From positions 43,862 through 107,861 of the forward strand of contig KK211149.1 in the NCBI GenBank assembly GCA_000620545.1: a DNA stretch of 64,000 nucleotides, written 5' to 3'. The translations under genes and the position numbers were made by a program. Position 1 is the first letter of the stretch, and every line of letters begins with the position of its first letter. Of this stretch, positions 34,694-42,842 are shown one piece after another. Source of the stretch: Intrasporangiaceae bacterium URHB0013. GTDB taxonomy: Bacteria > Actinomycetota > Actinomycetes > Actinomycetales > Dermatophilaceae. The notes under the pieces were generated by a model. It saw only the letters and a program-made list of their open reading frames with translations, ran no database searches and was not told the origin of the DNA.

Positions 34694-34896
34694 CAGTAGC
34701 CGCCGTAGACGAAGCGGATCGCGTTGCTCGACGCCCAGGCCACGACGGTGATGAGCGCGGCGATGCCGACTCCGATCGACAGCTCGATGGCGAGCCGGAG
34801 TGCGAGCCGGGTGAACCGCTCGCGGCGTCCGGTGCCGCTGGCGCTCTCGCCGTTGTCCCCGCTGCCGTCCCCGCTGGTGGGGGGTGCGGTGCTCAT
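34693..34896 (-). CDS. 67-aa single-pass membrane microprotein, DltX-like
   Basis: The protein has a polar, Ser/Gly-rich N-terminus (1-25), a basic stretch RRERFTRLALR, one membrane helix (about 35-56), and ends RFVYGGY. Size, single helix and a C-terminal F-[VI]-Y-x-x-[FY] pattern match what I know of DltX in the D-alanylation operon, where the terminal Tyr motif accepts the acyl group from the MBOAT DltB before DltD passes it on. Here it sits between an SGNH transferase (ATG overlaps its stop, ATGA) and the VOC gene (TGATG). The coupling makes a real gene very likely; the DltX role is inference from motif and context. Confidence 0.72.
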   Translation of the reverse strand: MSTAPPTSGDGSGDNGESASGTGRRERFTRLALRLAIELSIGVGIAALITVVAWASSNAIRFVYGGY

Positions 34897-36080
34897 GGTG
34901 CCTCGCAGACCGTGTGCCGGCCCGTCGAGCGCAGCAGCGCACACAGGTCGCTCGTGAGGACGGCGGCTTCGTTGCTGCCGTCGAGGACGTGGATGATGTC
35001 GCGATACGTGCTGGGCGCCACCCGCTCCTGGAGTCCTTGCGGGTCGAACATGACGCGGCCGGTGGTCTGTCCCCGGGTCACCTCGGCCAGGGTGGCGCGA
35101 AGCTGACGGATGAATCGCTGGGCGTCGGGTTGGGCATACACCGCGGGGTCGATCGGGTGCACGTAGAAGTATGCGTCCACGCCGGCCGAGCGCACCATCT
35201 CGAACATCTGGCGGAGGGCGACCTCGTTGAGGGTGGACCGTGAGGCCATCTCTCGCTCGAGGATGCCGAGCTGTCTGACAGCGAGGTCGGTTCCCCGGTT
35301 GCTGGGGGTGAAGCGCGAGAACCAGAAGTCGACGGGTCGGCGCTCCGCGAGCGCCGAGAGCTCTGTGGCGGGCGGCTTCCTGCCCGTGGTGACGTCGAGG
35401 AACGAGAGGCCGCCGGTCCCCTTGGAGATGTCGAGCCCCCATTCGAACCGGTCCCCGACGAGCGGCGGGCTCGCGGCGGAGAGGACGCGCCAGCCAAGGT
35501 CTCCGGGACCCAGTACCGACGCCGCGACCGGCCATCTCGACGGAGGCCAGACGCTGCCTCGTGCGAGCAGGCCGTCGAGGTAGCCCCATTGCTGGACGGC
35601 GAGGTCGTTGAGCACCCAGACCGGGTTCAGACTGATCACCACGAGGTCGGGCTTGCTGGCCAGCGCCGAGGACAGAGCGGCCACCTCGTCGACGAGCCGG
35701 ATGGCATCGAGATAGTAGAGATCGGTCGAGACCGTCTTTCCGTCCACGCCGTGCATGCGCTCGCTCACGAGGCCGGCGATGAACGCGCGGGTCCTGGCGC
35801 CGACCGCCATCGTCTCCGAGCCGCCGATCCAGGCGATCTTGAACGCGTCGCCGTTCGGCGTCGCGTCGAACCCCCGCGGGTCGCCGAACGGCAGGGCCAC
35901 GTTGCGCACCCGGGCCGTTGCCAGGGCCGCGTCGTCACGATCGCCCGGACGGGGGTGCACGACGACGCCGGCCATGACCAGCGCCACGATGGCGAACGCC
36001 GCGATGCGCACGACGGACCAGCGCGTCACGACGAAGCCGGCGCGGTCGTGGAGGAAGTCCAGGAAACGGTCGGACAGCAT
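34893..36080 (-). CDS. Membrane-anchored SGNH-type acyltransferase (DltD-like role)
   Basis: The 395-residue protein has an N-terminal membrane anchor (about 21-42) and an extracellular SGNH-fold domain. The block I nucleophile is Ser88 in IAWIGGSETM, and a DxxH pair, D361-I-I-H364, sits near the C-terminus, the arrangement seen in DltD and AlgX-like proteins. Such proteins transfer or position an acyl group delivered through a partner MBOAT onto an extracellular polymer. Its ATG overlaps the MBOAT stop (TGATG), and its stop overlaps the microprotein start. The acyl donor is predicted from the operon, not seen in this protein. Confidence 0.78.
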   Translation of the reverse strand: MLSDRFLDFLHDRAGFVVTRWSVVRIAAFAIVALVMAGVVVHPRPGDRDDAALATARVRNVALPFGDPRGFDATPNGDAFKIAWIGGSETMAVGARTRAFIAGLVSERMHGVDGKTVSTDLYYLDAIRLVDEVAALSSALASKPDLVVISLNPVWVLNDLAVQQWGYLDGLLARGSVWPPSRWPVAASVLGPGDLGWRVLSAASPPLVGDRFEWGLDISKGTGGLSFLDVTTGRKPPATELSALAERRPVDFWFSRFTPSNRGTDLAVRQLGILEREMASRSTLNEVALRQMFEMVRSAGVDAYFYVHPIDPAVYAQPDAQRFIRQLRATLAEVTRGQTTGRVMFDPQGLQERVAPSTYRDIIHVLDGSNEAAVLTSDLCALLRSTGRHTVCEAP

Positions 36081-37294
36081 CAGAACAACCTCCCGTAGAA
36101 GTCCGGCAGCGCCGTCAAGTCGAGCAGCAGCAGAGGCAGGCTGAGCAGGTAGAAGACGAAGAGCAGGGCGTTGGCCCCGGCGCGGCGGACCGGGCTCCGC
36201 GGCTGGGGGACTGGATGACGGGCCACCCACCAACGATGGACGATGAGACCGGCCGAGTGGTAGAGACCGAAGATGACCAGCGGGATCGTGAGGTCGTGCC
36301 ACAGCGCGATCACCATCATCGTCGCGATGATGGCGACGTACTGGGTCTTGGCGCGCATTCCCCCGAGGGGGACGAAGACGTTGCGCTGGGCGAACCGCGT
36401 CACGCTCATGTGCCAGCTGTTCCAGAAGGCCTGCGGGTTGGTCTTGAGATAGGGGTTGTTGAAGTTGGGGGCAAGCCTGAACCCGAAGATGCGGGCCGAA
36501 CCGATGGCCATGTCGGAGAAGCCGGAGAAGTTGAAGTAGAAGTAGAGCGCGAACATCACGAGCTCGAGCCAGTACGCGAGGGGCGAGCCACCTCGCGTGG
36601 AGAGCGAGAAGACGTCCTGGCTGCCGCGTAGGAGGTACGCGAGGACGAACACCTTGACCGCTCCGAGCCCGATGGTGAGGGTTCCGCTCACGGTGTCCCG
36701 CGGGTCCCACCTCACCCGCCGGTCGAGGCCGTCGTCGATCTCGGTGTACTCGATGACGGGGCCGATGATGAGTACCGAGGGGAAGAACCCGTAGGCGAAC
36801 TGATGCAGTGGCGGTAGCGGCGGCACGATCTCGAGGCGCACCTTGACGATCTGGTCGATGGCGCGAAAGGTCGCGAAGCTGAGGCCGATCGGGAGGATGA
36901 GGTCCCGCACGCGGTCGATGGCCCCGGTCCACGGGCTGAGCCGGTCGACGAAGGCGTTCATGCTGACGTTGAACTCGGTCACCGACCACTCGGGGCGCAG
37001 CTTCCAGACGACGAGGGGAGCCAGCGTGAGCAGCACGAGAAGCGTCGTGAGCACCCAGCTGGAGGGACGGTCACGCCATCGCGTTGCCGCGAGCTGGAGC
37101 AGGTAGGCCCCGAGCCAGAAGACGAGGTAGAACCCGAGCAGCCGCGGTGCGATGAGGAAGAGCAGGTAGGCGCCGGCCAGGCCCAGGAGCAGCTGGCGCG
37201 CGGGTGCCCACGGCGTCATGAAGTAGAGGGGGACCACCACGACCATGAGGACCAGCAGGTCCGAGAAGTAGAGGAACGGGTCGCCGTCAAGCAT
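36080..37294 (-). CDS. MBOAT family O-acyltransferase (DltB/AlgI-like)
   Basis: A 404-residue protein with about eleven hydrophobic segments. The MBOAT signature FWNSWHMSVTRFAQRNVFVP (about 273-292) and the invariant His (H333, in IALWHDLTIP) are present, as is the preceding FYFNFSGFSDMAIGSARIFG block typical of DltB/AlgI. It should carry an acyl group from a cytoplasmic thioester across the membrane. The gene overlaps the FkbH-like gene by eight bases and is coupled to the SGNH gene. Unlike DltB it has an FkbH-type partner, so the acyl group is probably not alanine. Confidence 0.9.
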   Translation of the reverse strand: MLDGDPFLYFSDLLVLMVVVVPLYFMTPWAPARQLLLGLAGAYLLFLIAPRLLGFYLVFWLGAYLLQLAATRWRDRPSSWVLTTLLVLLTLAPLVVWKLRPEWSVTEFNVSMNAFVDRLSPWTGAIDRVRDLILPIGLSFATFRAIDQIVKVRLEIVPPLPPLHQFAYGFFPSVLIIGPVIEYTEIDDGLDRRVRWDPRDTVSGTLTIGLGAVKVFVLAYLLRGSQDVFSLSTRGGSPLAYWLELVMFALYFYFNFSGFSDMAIGSARIFGFRLAPNFNNPYLKTNPQAFWNSWHMSVTRFAQRNVFVPLGGMRAKTQYVAIIATMMVIALWHDLTIPLVIFGLYHSAGLIVHRWWVARHPVPQPRSPVRRAGANALLFVFYLLSLPLLLLDLTALPDFYGRLF

Positions 37295-38963
37295 CTCGCA
37301 GCACCGCGACGTGCTTCGCCAGCACGGACAGCGGTAGAGCCGCCTCGAACAGCCCCTGACCGGTCACGACGAAGCCGCGCTCGGGGTAGAAGGTGGCCAC
37401 CTGGCTGTTCTTGGCGGTCGGCAGGTATGACCCCCTCAGCGTCGTCGCGCCCGCTGATGATGCGTCGTCGGCGATGCACTGGAGGATGGCGTCCTCCACG
37501 CCCCGGCGCAGGACGCGACAGCTCATGAGCAGCGTCTCGACCTCCCACGCGTGGGCGTCGCACTTGACGATGGCCACGGCGACGAGGCCGTAGCCACCGA
37601 AGCGGTCGGAGACCTCAGCGGCATAGACCCGGTGGGCGTCGGAGGCGACGAGCGCCGCCACCTCGGCGTCGTCCCGCCGGATCGTGGTGAGGTTGAACTG
37701 ATTCGTCTTGTTGATGAGCTGGGTGACGCGTCCGACGTGTGCCGGCCCGGGGGCGAAGACGCGGACCGTGATGTCCAGTGAGGCGAGGAACTCGGCGTGC
37801 GACGGCGCACTGGCGGCGGCCTCGCGGCGTCCGCTCTCCACGTGCATCATCTCCGTGCGGCCCCGGTCCTCGGCAGACACCGTGGCGTAGCGGAACTGCG
37901 TCAACCGGCGGGTGATCTCTGCGACGTCCTCAGGTTCCTCACCCACCTTGACGAGCTGCACGCCGGGGAGACGCTGGCGCACCTCGTCCAGCTCGACGTC
38001 GTTGTCGTCCATGAAGACGAAGCTGTCGACACCGAGGTTGAGCTCGTCGGCGAGGGCGCGCAGGTTGTCGGCCTTGCTGTTCCAGTCGACGCGGCGCGCA
38101 GCAAGGTGCTCGGGGCTGATGACGAGGTCGCCCCGCCGCTGCTGGAAGACCTCGTCGATGTCGTCGGCGTTGTTCTTGCTCACCAGCGCGATGAGAGCGC
38201 CGTGCGCGGCCTGGTAGACCAGGCCCTGCTGGAACGCCCGATAGGCGTTGCCGGGGAAGCTGTCGCCGACGATGACGCCGTCGGCCCCGTCCTCGCCGAG
38301 AATGCCTCCCCAGAGCGTGTTGTCGGCGTCGACGGCCAGCACCTTGGGGGTCGCGCGACCGATGGCGCCCAGCGCCTCGCCGAGGACGGTGCCGAGCGAC
38401 GTCGCGAAGGGCCGGGTGAACGGCTGGTGGTACATCAGGTCGTTGCGGCTGTCGTAGGCGCGGTCGGTGCCGTGGAGGCGCAGCAGGGCCGCGAGGTCCA
38501 CGAGCGTGACCGGCGCGGGGCCGATGCCGTCGACGAACGCCTCGACGAGCTGACCGTGGAGGACGGCCAGCCGGACGCTGCTGCGCGCGTCGAGCGGATC
38601 CAGCCATACGAACGTCGGTACAGGGGGGATGGTGGCCACGACGGGTATGCCGTGGGTCCTGGCCACCTGCCCGACGAGCGTCCCGAGCTCCCGGACGTCC
38701 TCACGCAGCCCCGTGGGGTCGGAGTCCTGAACGACCCACTCGGTCAGCGCCGGCCCGAAGACGTCCTCGATGCGCCAGACCAGGACGAGCTGGTCGGGTG
38801 CTCGCTGGAAGCTGGACCCGACGTCGAGAAGTGACTGGTGGACCTGGTTGAAGTCCGCCAGCGAGACCTCGGAGCCGGTGGGCGCGGCGGCGAGGAGCGG
38901 CTCGACCAACGGCTGAGGGGTGAAGCTGGCGATGATTCCGATCACGGTGCGCTTCGCCGTCAC
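37287..38963 (-). CDS. HAD-IIIC (FkbH-like) acyl-ACP loading enzyme
   Basis: The 558-residue protein has the three-part FkbH layout: an N-terminal SGNH-like domain (1-195, inactive-looking), a HAD phosphatase domain (about 205-370) with VLAVDADNTLWGGILGEDG (D212, D214) and FVFMDDNDVELDEVR, and a C-terminal GNAT-like domain (about 400-550) with INKTNQFNLTT. FkbH enzymes take 1,3-bisphosphoglycerate, remove phosphate and load glycerate onto an acyl carrier protein. The acp gene ends seven bases upstream, which supports that role. The GTG start gives MTAKRTVIGI. Some relatives act in surface glycan modification; the exact acyl group is not proven by sequence. Confidence 0.87.
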   Translation of the reverse strand: MTAKRTVIGIIASFTPQPLVEPLLAAAPTGSEVSLADFNQVHQSLLDVGSSFQRAPDQLVLVWRIEDVFGPALTEWVVQDSDPTGLREDVRELGTLVGQVARTHGIPVVATIPPVPTFVWLDPLDARSSVRLAVLHGQLVEAFVDGIGPAPVTLVDLAALLRLHGTDRAYDSRNDLMYHQPFTRPFATSLGTVLGEALGAIGRATPKVLAVDADNTLWGGILGEDGADGVIVGDSFPGNAYRAFQQGLVYQAAHGALIALVSKNNADDIDEVFQQRRGDLVISPEHLAARRVDWNSKADNLRALADELNLGVDSFVFMDDNDVELDEVRQRLPGVQLVKVGEEPEDVAEITRRLTQFRYATVSAEDRGRTEMMHVESGRREAAASAPSHAEFLASLDITVRVFAPGPAHVGRVTQLINKTNQFNLTTIRRDDAEVAALVASDAHRVYAAEVSDRFGGYGLVAVAIVKCDAHAWEVETLLMSCRVLRRGVEDAILQCIADDASSAGATTLRGSYLPTAKNSQVATFYPERGFVVTGQGLFEAALPLSVLAKHVAVLRDA

Positions 38964-38970
38964 TCGTGGC

Positions 38971-39207
38971 TCAGATGCCCTCGACGCCCTTGCCGCGCAG
39001 AACCGTGCGCGCGAGACCGATGGACCTCATCTTCATGATCTCCGACGTCTTGAGACGGACGTCGAAGGCATCCTCGATGAGGACGACCATCTCCATCGCC
39101 GCGAGGGAGTCCCACTGGGAGGTGTTGGACGGGCTCGTGTCGTCGCTGAGTTCTGACGCGGGGAGTTTCAGGCCGGCGGAGAAGACGTCGAGCAGTCGAT
39201 CCGACAT
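38971..39207 (-). CDS. Acyl carrier protein
   Basis: The 78-residue protein has the four-helix ACP pattern with the phosphopantetheine site WDSLAAMEMV (Ser34), an acidic helix II/III region (VVLIEDAFDVRL), and normal length. AGGAG lies seven bases upstream of the ATG. It is the first gene of the operon and almost certainly the carrier loaded by the FkbH-like enzyme, analogous to DltC. It is unlikely to be the fatty-acid ACP, because its neighbours are all acyl-transfer genes. A divergent region of 291 bases separates it from the Tad locus. Confidence 0.9.
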   Translation of the reverse strand: MSDRLLDVFSAGLKLPASELSDDTSPSNTSQWDSLAAMEMVVLIEDAFDVRLKTSEIMKMRSIGLARTVLRGKGVEGI

Positions 39208-39498
39208 GAGCGAGCTCCTGGCTGAGGGTCGTTTCGGCGCAACCTACCACCGTGGTGATGCCGGATGGCGGTGATGACGCCTGTGTGCCCAGCGCTCGCG
39301 TCAGCGTCGGCTGCTCTCTTTCACGGTGAGCGTGGCTTCGCGACCCTCGCGCTTGCGTCGCATCGAACCCTTCGGTCGGCCACGCCTGTGGATGACGGAC
39401 TCGGCTCTGCCGACGCCTGACCTAACTTGGACGCGCCGGAACACGACAGTCCGGGCAGGATGTCGGGCGAAGCAACTCACAGGGTTCAGGGGAAGCGC

Positions 39499-40734
39499 AT
39501 GTCCACAGGGGAAGCTGTGCGCCACGTCGAGGGCGAGGTCCGCGAGCTGATCCGCCGCTCCGGTCTCGATCCGGCGAGCGACACGAGAGCCGTGCACCGA
39601 CTGGTCCAGGACGCGGTGCAGGACTACGACGAGCGGTCGCTCCACGGCGGCCTGCCCTCGCTCGGTGACCAGCGGCTGGCCGTGCACTCGATCCTCGCCG
39701 TGGTGGCCGGGTACGGCCCCCTCCAGCAGTACTTCGACGACCCGGCGGTCGAGGAGATCTGGATCAACGAGCCCTCGAAGATCTTCGTGGCCCGCGGCGG
39801 CATCGCGGAGCTGACTCCGACGATCCTCACGGCGGACGACGTGCGTGACCTCGTCGAGCGGATGCTCAAGAGCAGCGGGCGACGTGTCGACCTCAGCAGC
39901 CCCTTCGTGGACGCGACCCTCTCGGACGGCTCCCGTCTGCACGTCGTCATCCCCGACATCAGCCGGACCCACTGGCAGGTCAACATCCGCAAGTTCGTCG
40001 TCAAGGCCGACCACCTCGACGACCTCGTCCGACTCGGCACGATGCCACGTCAGGCGGCGACGTTCCTCGAGGCGGCCGTCGCGAGCGGCCTCAACGTGCT
40101 GGTCGCCGGCGGCACCCAGGCCGGCAAGACAACCCTCCTCAACTGCCTGGCGGCCGCCATCCCGCCGCGAGAGCGCATCGTCACGTGTGAGGAGGTCTTC
40201 GAGCTGAAGATCCCGCAGCGTGACGTCGCGGCGATGCAGTGCCGCCAGCCCAGCCTCGAGGGGACCGGAGAGGTTCCTCTTCGCCGGCTCGTCAAGGAGG
40301 CGCTGCGCATGCGGCCCTCTCGGATCATCGTCGGAGAGGTGCGCCAGGAGGAGAGCCTCGACCTGCTGATCGCGCTGAACAGCGGCGTTCCCGGCATGTG
40401 CACGGTGCACGCCAACAGCGCCCGCGAGGCGGTCACGAAGATGTGCACGCTGCCGCTCCTCGCGGGCGAGAACGTCTCGAGCCGTTTCGTCGTGCCGACG
40501 GTTGCGGCGGCGGTCGACATCGTCGTGCACGTCGCGCTCGAGCGCGACGGCGTGCGGAGGGTCCGGGAGATCGTGGCGGTTCCGGGGCGAGCGGAAGGTG
40601 ACGTGATCGAGATCGCTGATCTGTTCGTCACACGGGGCGGTGCCCTTCGACGCGCCGACGGGTTCCCGCCGCACCGAGACGCCTTCGAGCGGTCGGGTTA
40701 CGACGTGGCTGCGCTTTTGGGACAGGCGGACTGA
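39499..40734 (+). CDS. cpaF: Tad pilus assembly ATPase (TadA/CpaF)
   Basis: A 411-residue secretion ATPase of the VirB11/GspE superfamily, CpaF branch. YGPLQQYFDDPAVEEIWIN is the N-terminal CpaF hallmark, the Walker A motif GGTQAGKT lies at about 204-211, RIVTCEEVFEL is the Asp-box region, and MRPSRIIVGEVR plus TVHANS (His box) follow. It powers pilus extension or retraction at the cytoplasmic face. The start is ATG 39499, which has AGGGGAA seven bases upstream; TTG 39427 and ATG 39460 are alternatives. Its stop overlaps the tadB start (TGATG). No tadZ gene precedes it, unlike many Tad loci. Confidence 0.92.
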   Translation: MSTGEAVRHVEGEVRELIRRSGLDPASDTRAVHRLVQDAVQDYDERSLHGGLPSLGDQRLAVHSILAVVAGYGPLQQYFDDPAVEEIWINEPSKIFVARGGIAELTPTILTADDVRDLVERMLKSSGRRVDLSSPFVDATLSDGSRLHVVIPDISRTHWQVNIRKFVVKADHLDDLVRLGTMPRQAATFLEAAVASGLNVLVAGGTQAGKTTLLNCLAAAIPPRERIVTCEEVFELKIPQRDVAAMQCRQPSLEGTGEVPLRRLVKEALRMRPSRIIVGEVRQEESLDLLIALNSGVPGMCTVHANSAREAVTKMCTLPLLAGENVSSRFVVPTVAAAVDIVVHVALERDGVRRVREIVAVPGRAEGDVIEIADLFVTRGGALRRADGFPPHRDAFERSGYDVAALLGQAD

Positions 40735-41603
40735 TGATCTCACCGCTTGTCATCGGGCTGCTCCTCGGGGTCGGCGTCTTCTTCGTCTACTGGTCGTTCT
40801 GGCCGCAGGAGCCCAAAAGAGCTAAGGACCGGCAGGGAGGCTTCATGGTGGAGCTGCGTGACCACCTCACCCAGGCCGGCTACTCCTCGGTCTCCCCGGG
40901 CAACGTCATCGTCGGGTCCGTGGTGCTGTTCGTCGTCGCCTTCGTCATGGTGCTCGCAACGACGCGCGTGGTCCCCATCGCCCTCTGCTTCAGCCTGATG
41001 GCCGGCGCGATCCCGCTCTCTCTGGTGCGGATGCGGGCGCGCAAGCGCCGCAACAAGCTTCGAGACCTGTGGCCGGACGTCGTGGACAACATCACCTCGG
41101 GCGTGCGTGCGGGCTTGGCTCTGCCAGAGGCGCTCTCGCAGCTCGCGGTCCGCGGGCCGGCCGAGCTGCGTCCGGCCTTCGCAGCCTTCGCGCAGGACTA
41201 CCGGACGAGCGGGCGCTTCAACGACTGCCTCGACCGCCTCAAGGAGCGACTCAGCGATCCCGTCGGTGATCGCATCGTCGAGTCCCTCCGGATCGCCCGT
41301 GAGGTGGGCGGCAGTGACCTCGGCAAGCTGCTTCGCACGCTCTCGTCGTTCCTGCGGGAGGACGCCCGGACGCGCTCCGAGCTCGAGACCCGGCAGAGCT
41401 GGACGGTCAATGCTGCCCGACTCGCGGCCGGCGCCCCGTGGGTCATCCTGGGGCTCCTCGCCCTGAACGGCAGCTCGCTGGCGGCCTACTCGTCGCCCAC
41501 CGGCTGGGCGGTGCTGGCGGTGGGGGCCGGTCTGTGCGTCGTGGCCTACCGCGCCATGGTCTGGATCGGGCGGCTCCCCGAGGAAGAGCGGGTCCTGCGG
41601 TGA
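40734..41603 (+). CDS. tadB: Tad pilus inner-membrane protein TadB
   Basis: A 289-residue T2SSF-domain protein with paired N-terminal helices (about 2-19 and 58-102) and paired C-terminal helices (about 220-275). The family core LWPDVVDNITSGVRAGLALPEAL lies at about 103-125. TadB and TadC form the membrane platform on which CpaF acts. The start overlaps the cpaF stop by one base and the stop overlaps the tadC GTG, so all three are made in step. Length is close to that of actinobacterial TadB proteins. Confidence 0.9.
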   Translation: MISPLVIGLLLGVGVFFVYWSFWPQEPKRAKDRQGGFMVELRDHLTQAGYSSVSPGNVIVGSVVLFVVAFVMVLATTRVVPIALCFSLMAGAIPLSLVRMRARKRRNKLRDLWPDVVDNITSGVRAGLALPEALSQLAVRGPAELRPAFAAFAQDYRTSGRFNDCLDRLKERLSDPVGDRIVESLRIAREVGGSDLGKLLRTLSSFLREDARTRSELETRQSWTVNAARLAAGAPWVILGLLALNGSSLAAYSSPTGWAVLAVGAGLCVVAYRAMVWIGRLPEEERVLR

Positions 41604-42577
41604 ACGGGCTGGCGGGTCGACTCGGGGAGGTCCTCCGCGACAGCTGGTCGTGGGCGGGAGCGACCGCTGGCGTGCTCCTGCTCGCCGGCATCGCACTGGT
41701 GGTCGCCGGACTTCCGGTCAATCGGCGGCCCACCCTCGACGACCGTCTCGAGCCCTACCTGCGTGACACCCCGCGCCCGTCGACGCTGCTGACCCGGCCG
41801 GCACCGCCGCGGGGACCGTTCGGCTTCGGGGAGCTCTTCGCGCCCTATCTGGCGAGGTTGGGTGCCGGAGTCGGATCCGTCCTCGGTGGTGCCCCGTCGG
41901 TTGCCCGTCGACAGCTGCGGGCCGGTCATCCAGCGGATGTCGAACGGTTCCGCGCCGAACAGGTCATGTACGGCGCGGCCGGCGCCCTCGGCGGACTCCT
42001 CTTCACCGCCGTCATCGCCCTCGCGCAACGGCGCTTCCCGGTGCCGGTACTCGTGTCGATGGTGCTGGTCGGCGTCCTGGGTGGGATCGCGGGCCGGGAC
42101 TACCTCCTCACTCGTGCCGCGACCCGGCGTGAGGCTCGCATGCTCACCGAGTTCCCCACCGTCGCCGAGCTGCTCGCGCTGGCCGTCAGCGCAGGGGAGG
42201 GGGCGGTCGGGGCTCTGGAACGTGTCTGCCGCCTTTCCCGTGGCGAGCTGTCAGACGAGCTGCGCAGGTGCCTGGCCGACGCGCGCGCCGGAGCCAATCT
42301 GCCGACGGCCCTCCAGGGCCTCGCCGATCGCACCGGGCTGGTGAGCCTGGCGCGCTTCGTCGACGGGATCGTCGTGGCCGTCGAGCGCGGGACTCCGCTG
42401 GCCGACGTGCTGCGCGCCCAGGCGCAGGACGTGCGCGAGGACGGTCGCCGCACCCTCATGGAGCAAGGAGGGAGGAAGGAGATCTACATGATGGTCCCCA
42501 TCGTCTTCCTGACGCTGCCCGTGACGGTGCTCTTCGCGCTCTACCCCGGCCTCAGCTTCCTCCACCTCAAGCTCTGA
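41600..42577 (+). CDS. tadC: Tad pilus inner-membrane protein TadC
   Basis: The 325-residue protein is the second T2SSF-type platform protein. It has a first helix near 20-38, two more at about 120-170, the core EFPTVAELLALAVSAGEGAVGALERVC, and a C-terminal helix pair ending VPIVFLTLPVTVLFALYPGLSFL. I start it at GTG 41600, which overlaps the tadB stop (GTGA); longer readings run inside tadB and are not credible. It ends 49 bases before the pilin-like gene, which has its own GGGAGAAGAG ribosome binding site. Confidence 0.88.
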   Translation: MNGLAGRLGEVLRDSWSWAGATAGVLLLAGIALVVAGLPVNRRPTLDDRLEPYLRDTPRPSTLLTRPAPPRGPFGFGELFAPYLARLGAGVGSVLGGAPSVARRQLRAGHPADVERFRAEQVMYGAAGALGGLLFTAVIALAQRRFPVPVLVSMVLVGVLGGIAGRDYLLTRAATRREARMLTEFPTVAELLALAVSAGEGAVGALERVCRLSRGELSDELRRCLADARAGANLPTALQGLADRTGLVSLARFVDGIVVAVERGTPLADVLRAQAQDVREDGRRTLMEQGGRKEIYMMVPIVFLTLPVTVLFALYPGLSFLHLKL

Positions 42578-42626
42578 CACGCCAACCCGGCACCATGCCA
42601 CCGCCATCCAACACAGGGAGAAGAGA

Positions 42627-42842
42627 ATGAACCGCCTCGCCACGACCCACGCTCGAGCCCGAGCGGCCGTCATGTCCGCCCTGTCACGTCGCATCGTCGG
42701 CCCTCGTGATCGCGGCGACGTCCCGGGCTGGGTCCTCATCACGATCATGACGGCCGGACTCGTCACCGCGCTCTGGGCCCTCGCCGGACCGCAGCTCGGC
42801 CAGCTCTTCAGTGACGCCATCTCGGACGTCAAGGGCCCGTGA
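42627..42842 (+). CDS. Flp-type pilin-like small membrane protein
   Basis: The 71-residue protein has a basic N-terminus (about 30 residues), then GDVPGWVLITIMTAGLVTAL running into a single helix (about 33-55) and a short polar tail. Position after tadABC, size and single helix fit the major Flp pilin of actinobacterial Tad loci. The G-x-x-P context before the helix is where a prepilin peptidase would cut, but no peptidase gene (TadV/CpaA) is in the window. The TadE gene begins with a GTG overlapping its stop. Confidence 0.75.
   Translation: MNRLATTHARARAAVMSALSRRIVGPRDRGDVPGWVLITIMTAGLVTALWALAGPQLGQLFSDAISDVKGP

Noticed and set aside
39301..40743. 480-codon minus-strand frame across cpaF
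   Set aside because: Antisense shadow; low-complexity composition and no ribosome binding site, whereas the plus strand encodes an unmistakable CpaF.
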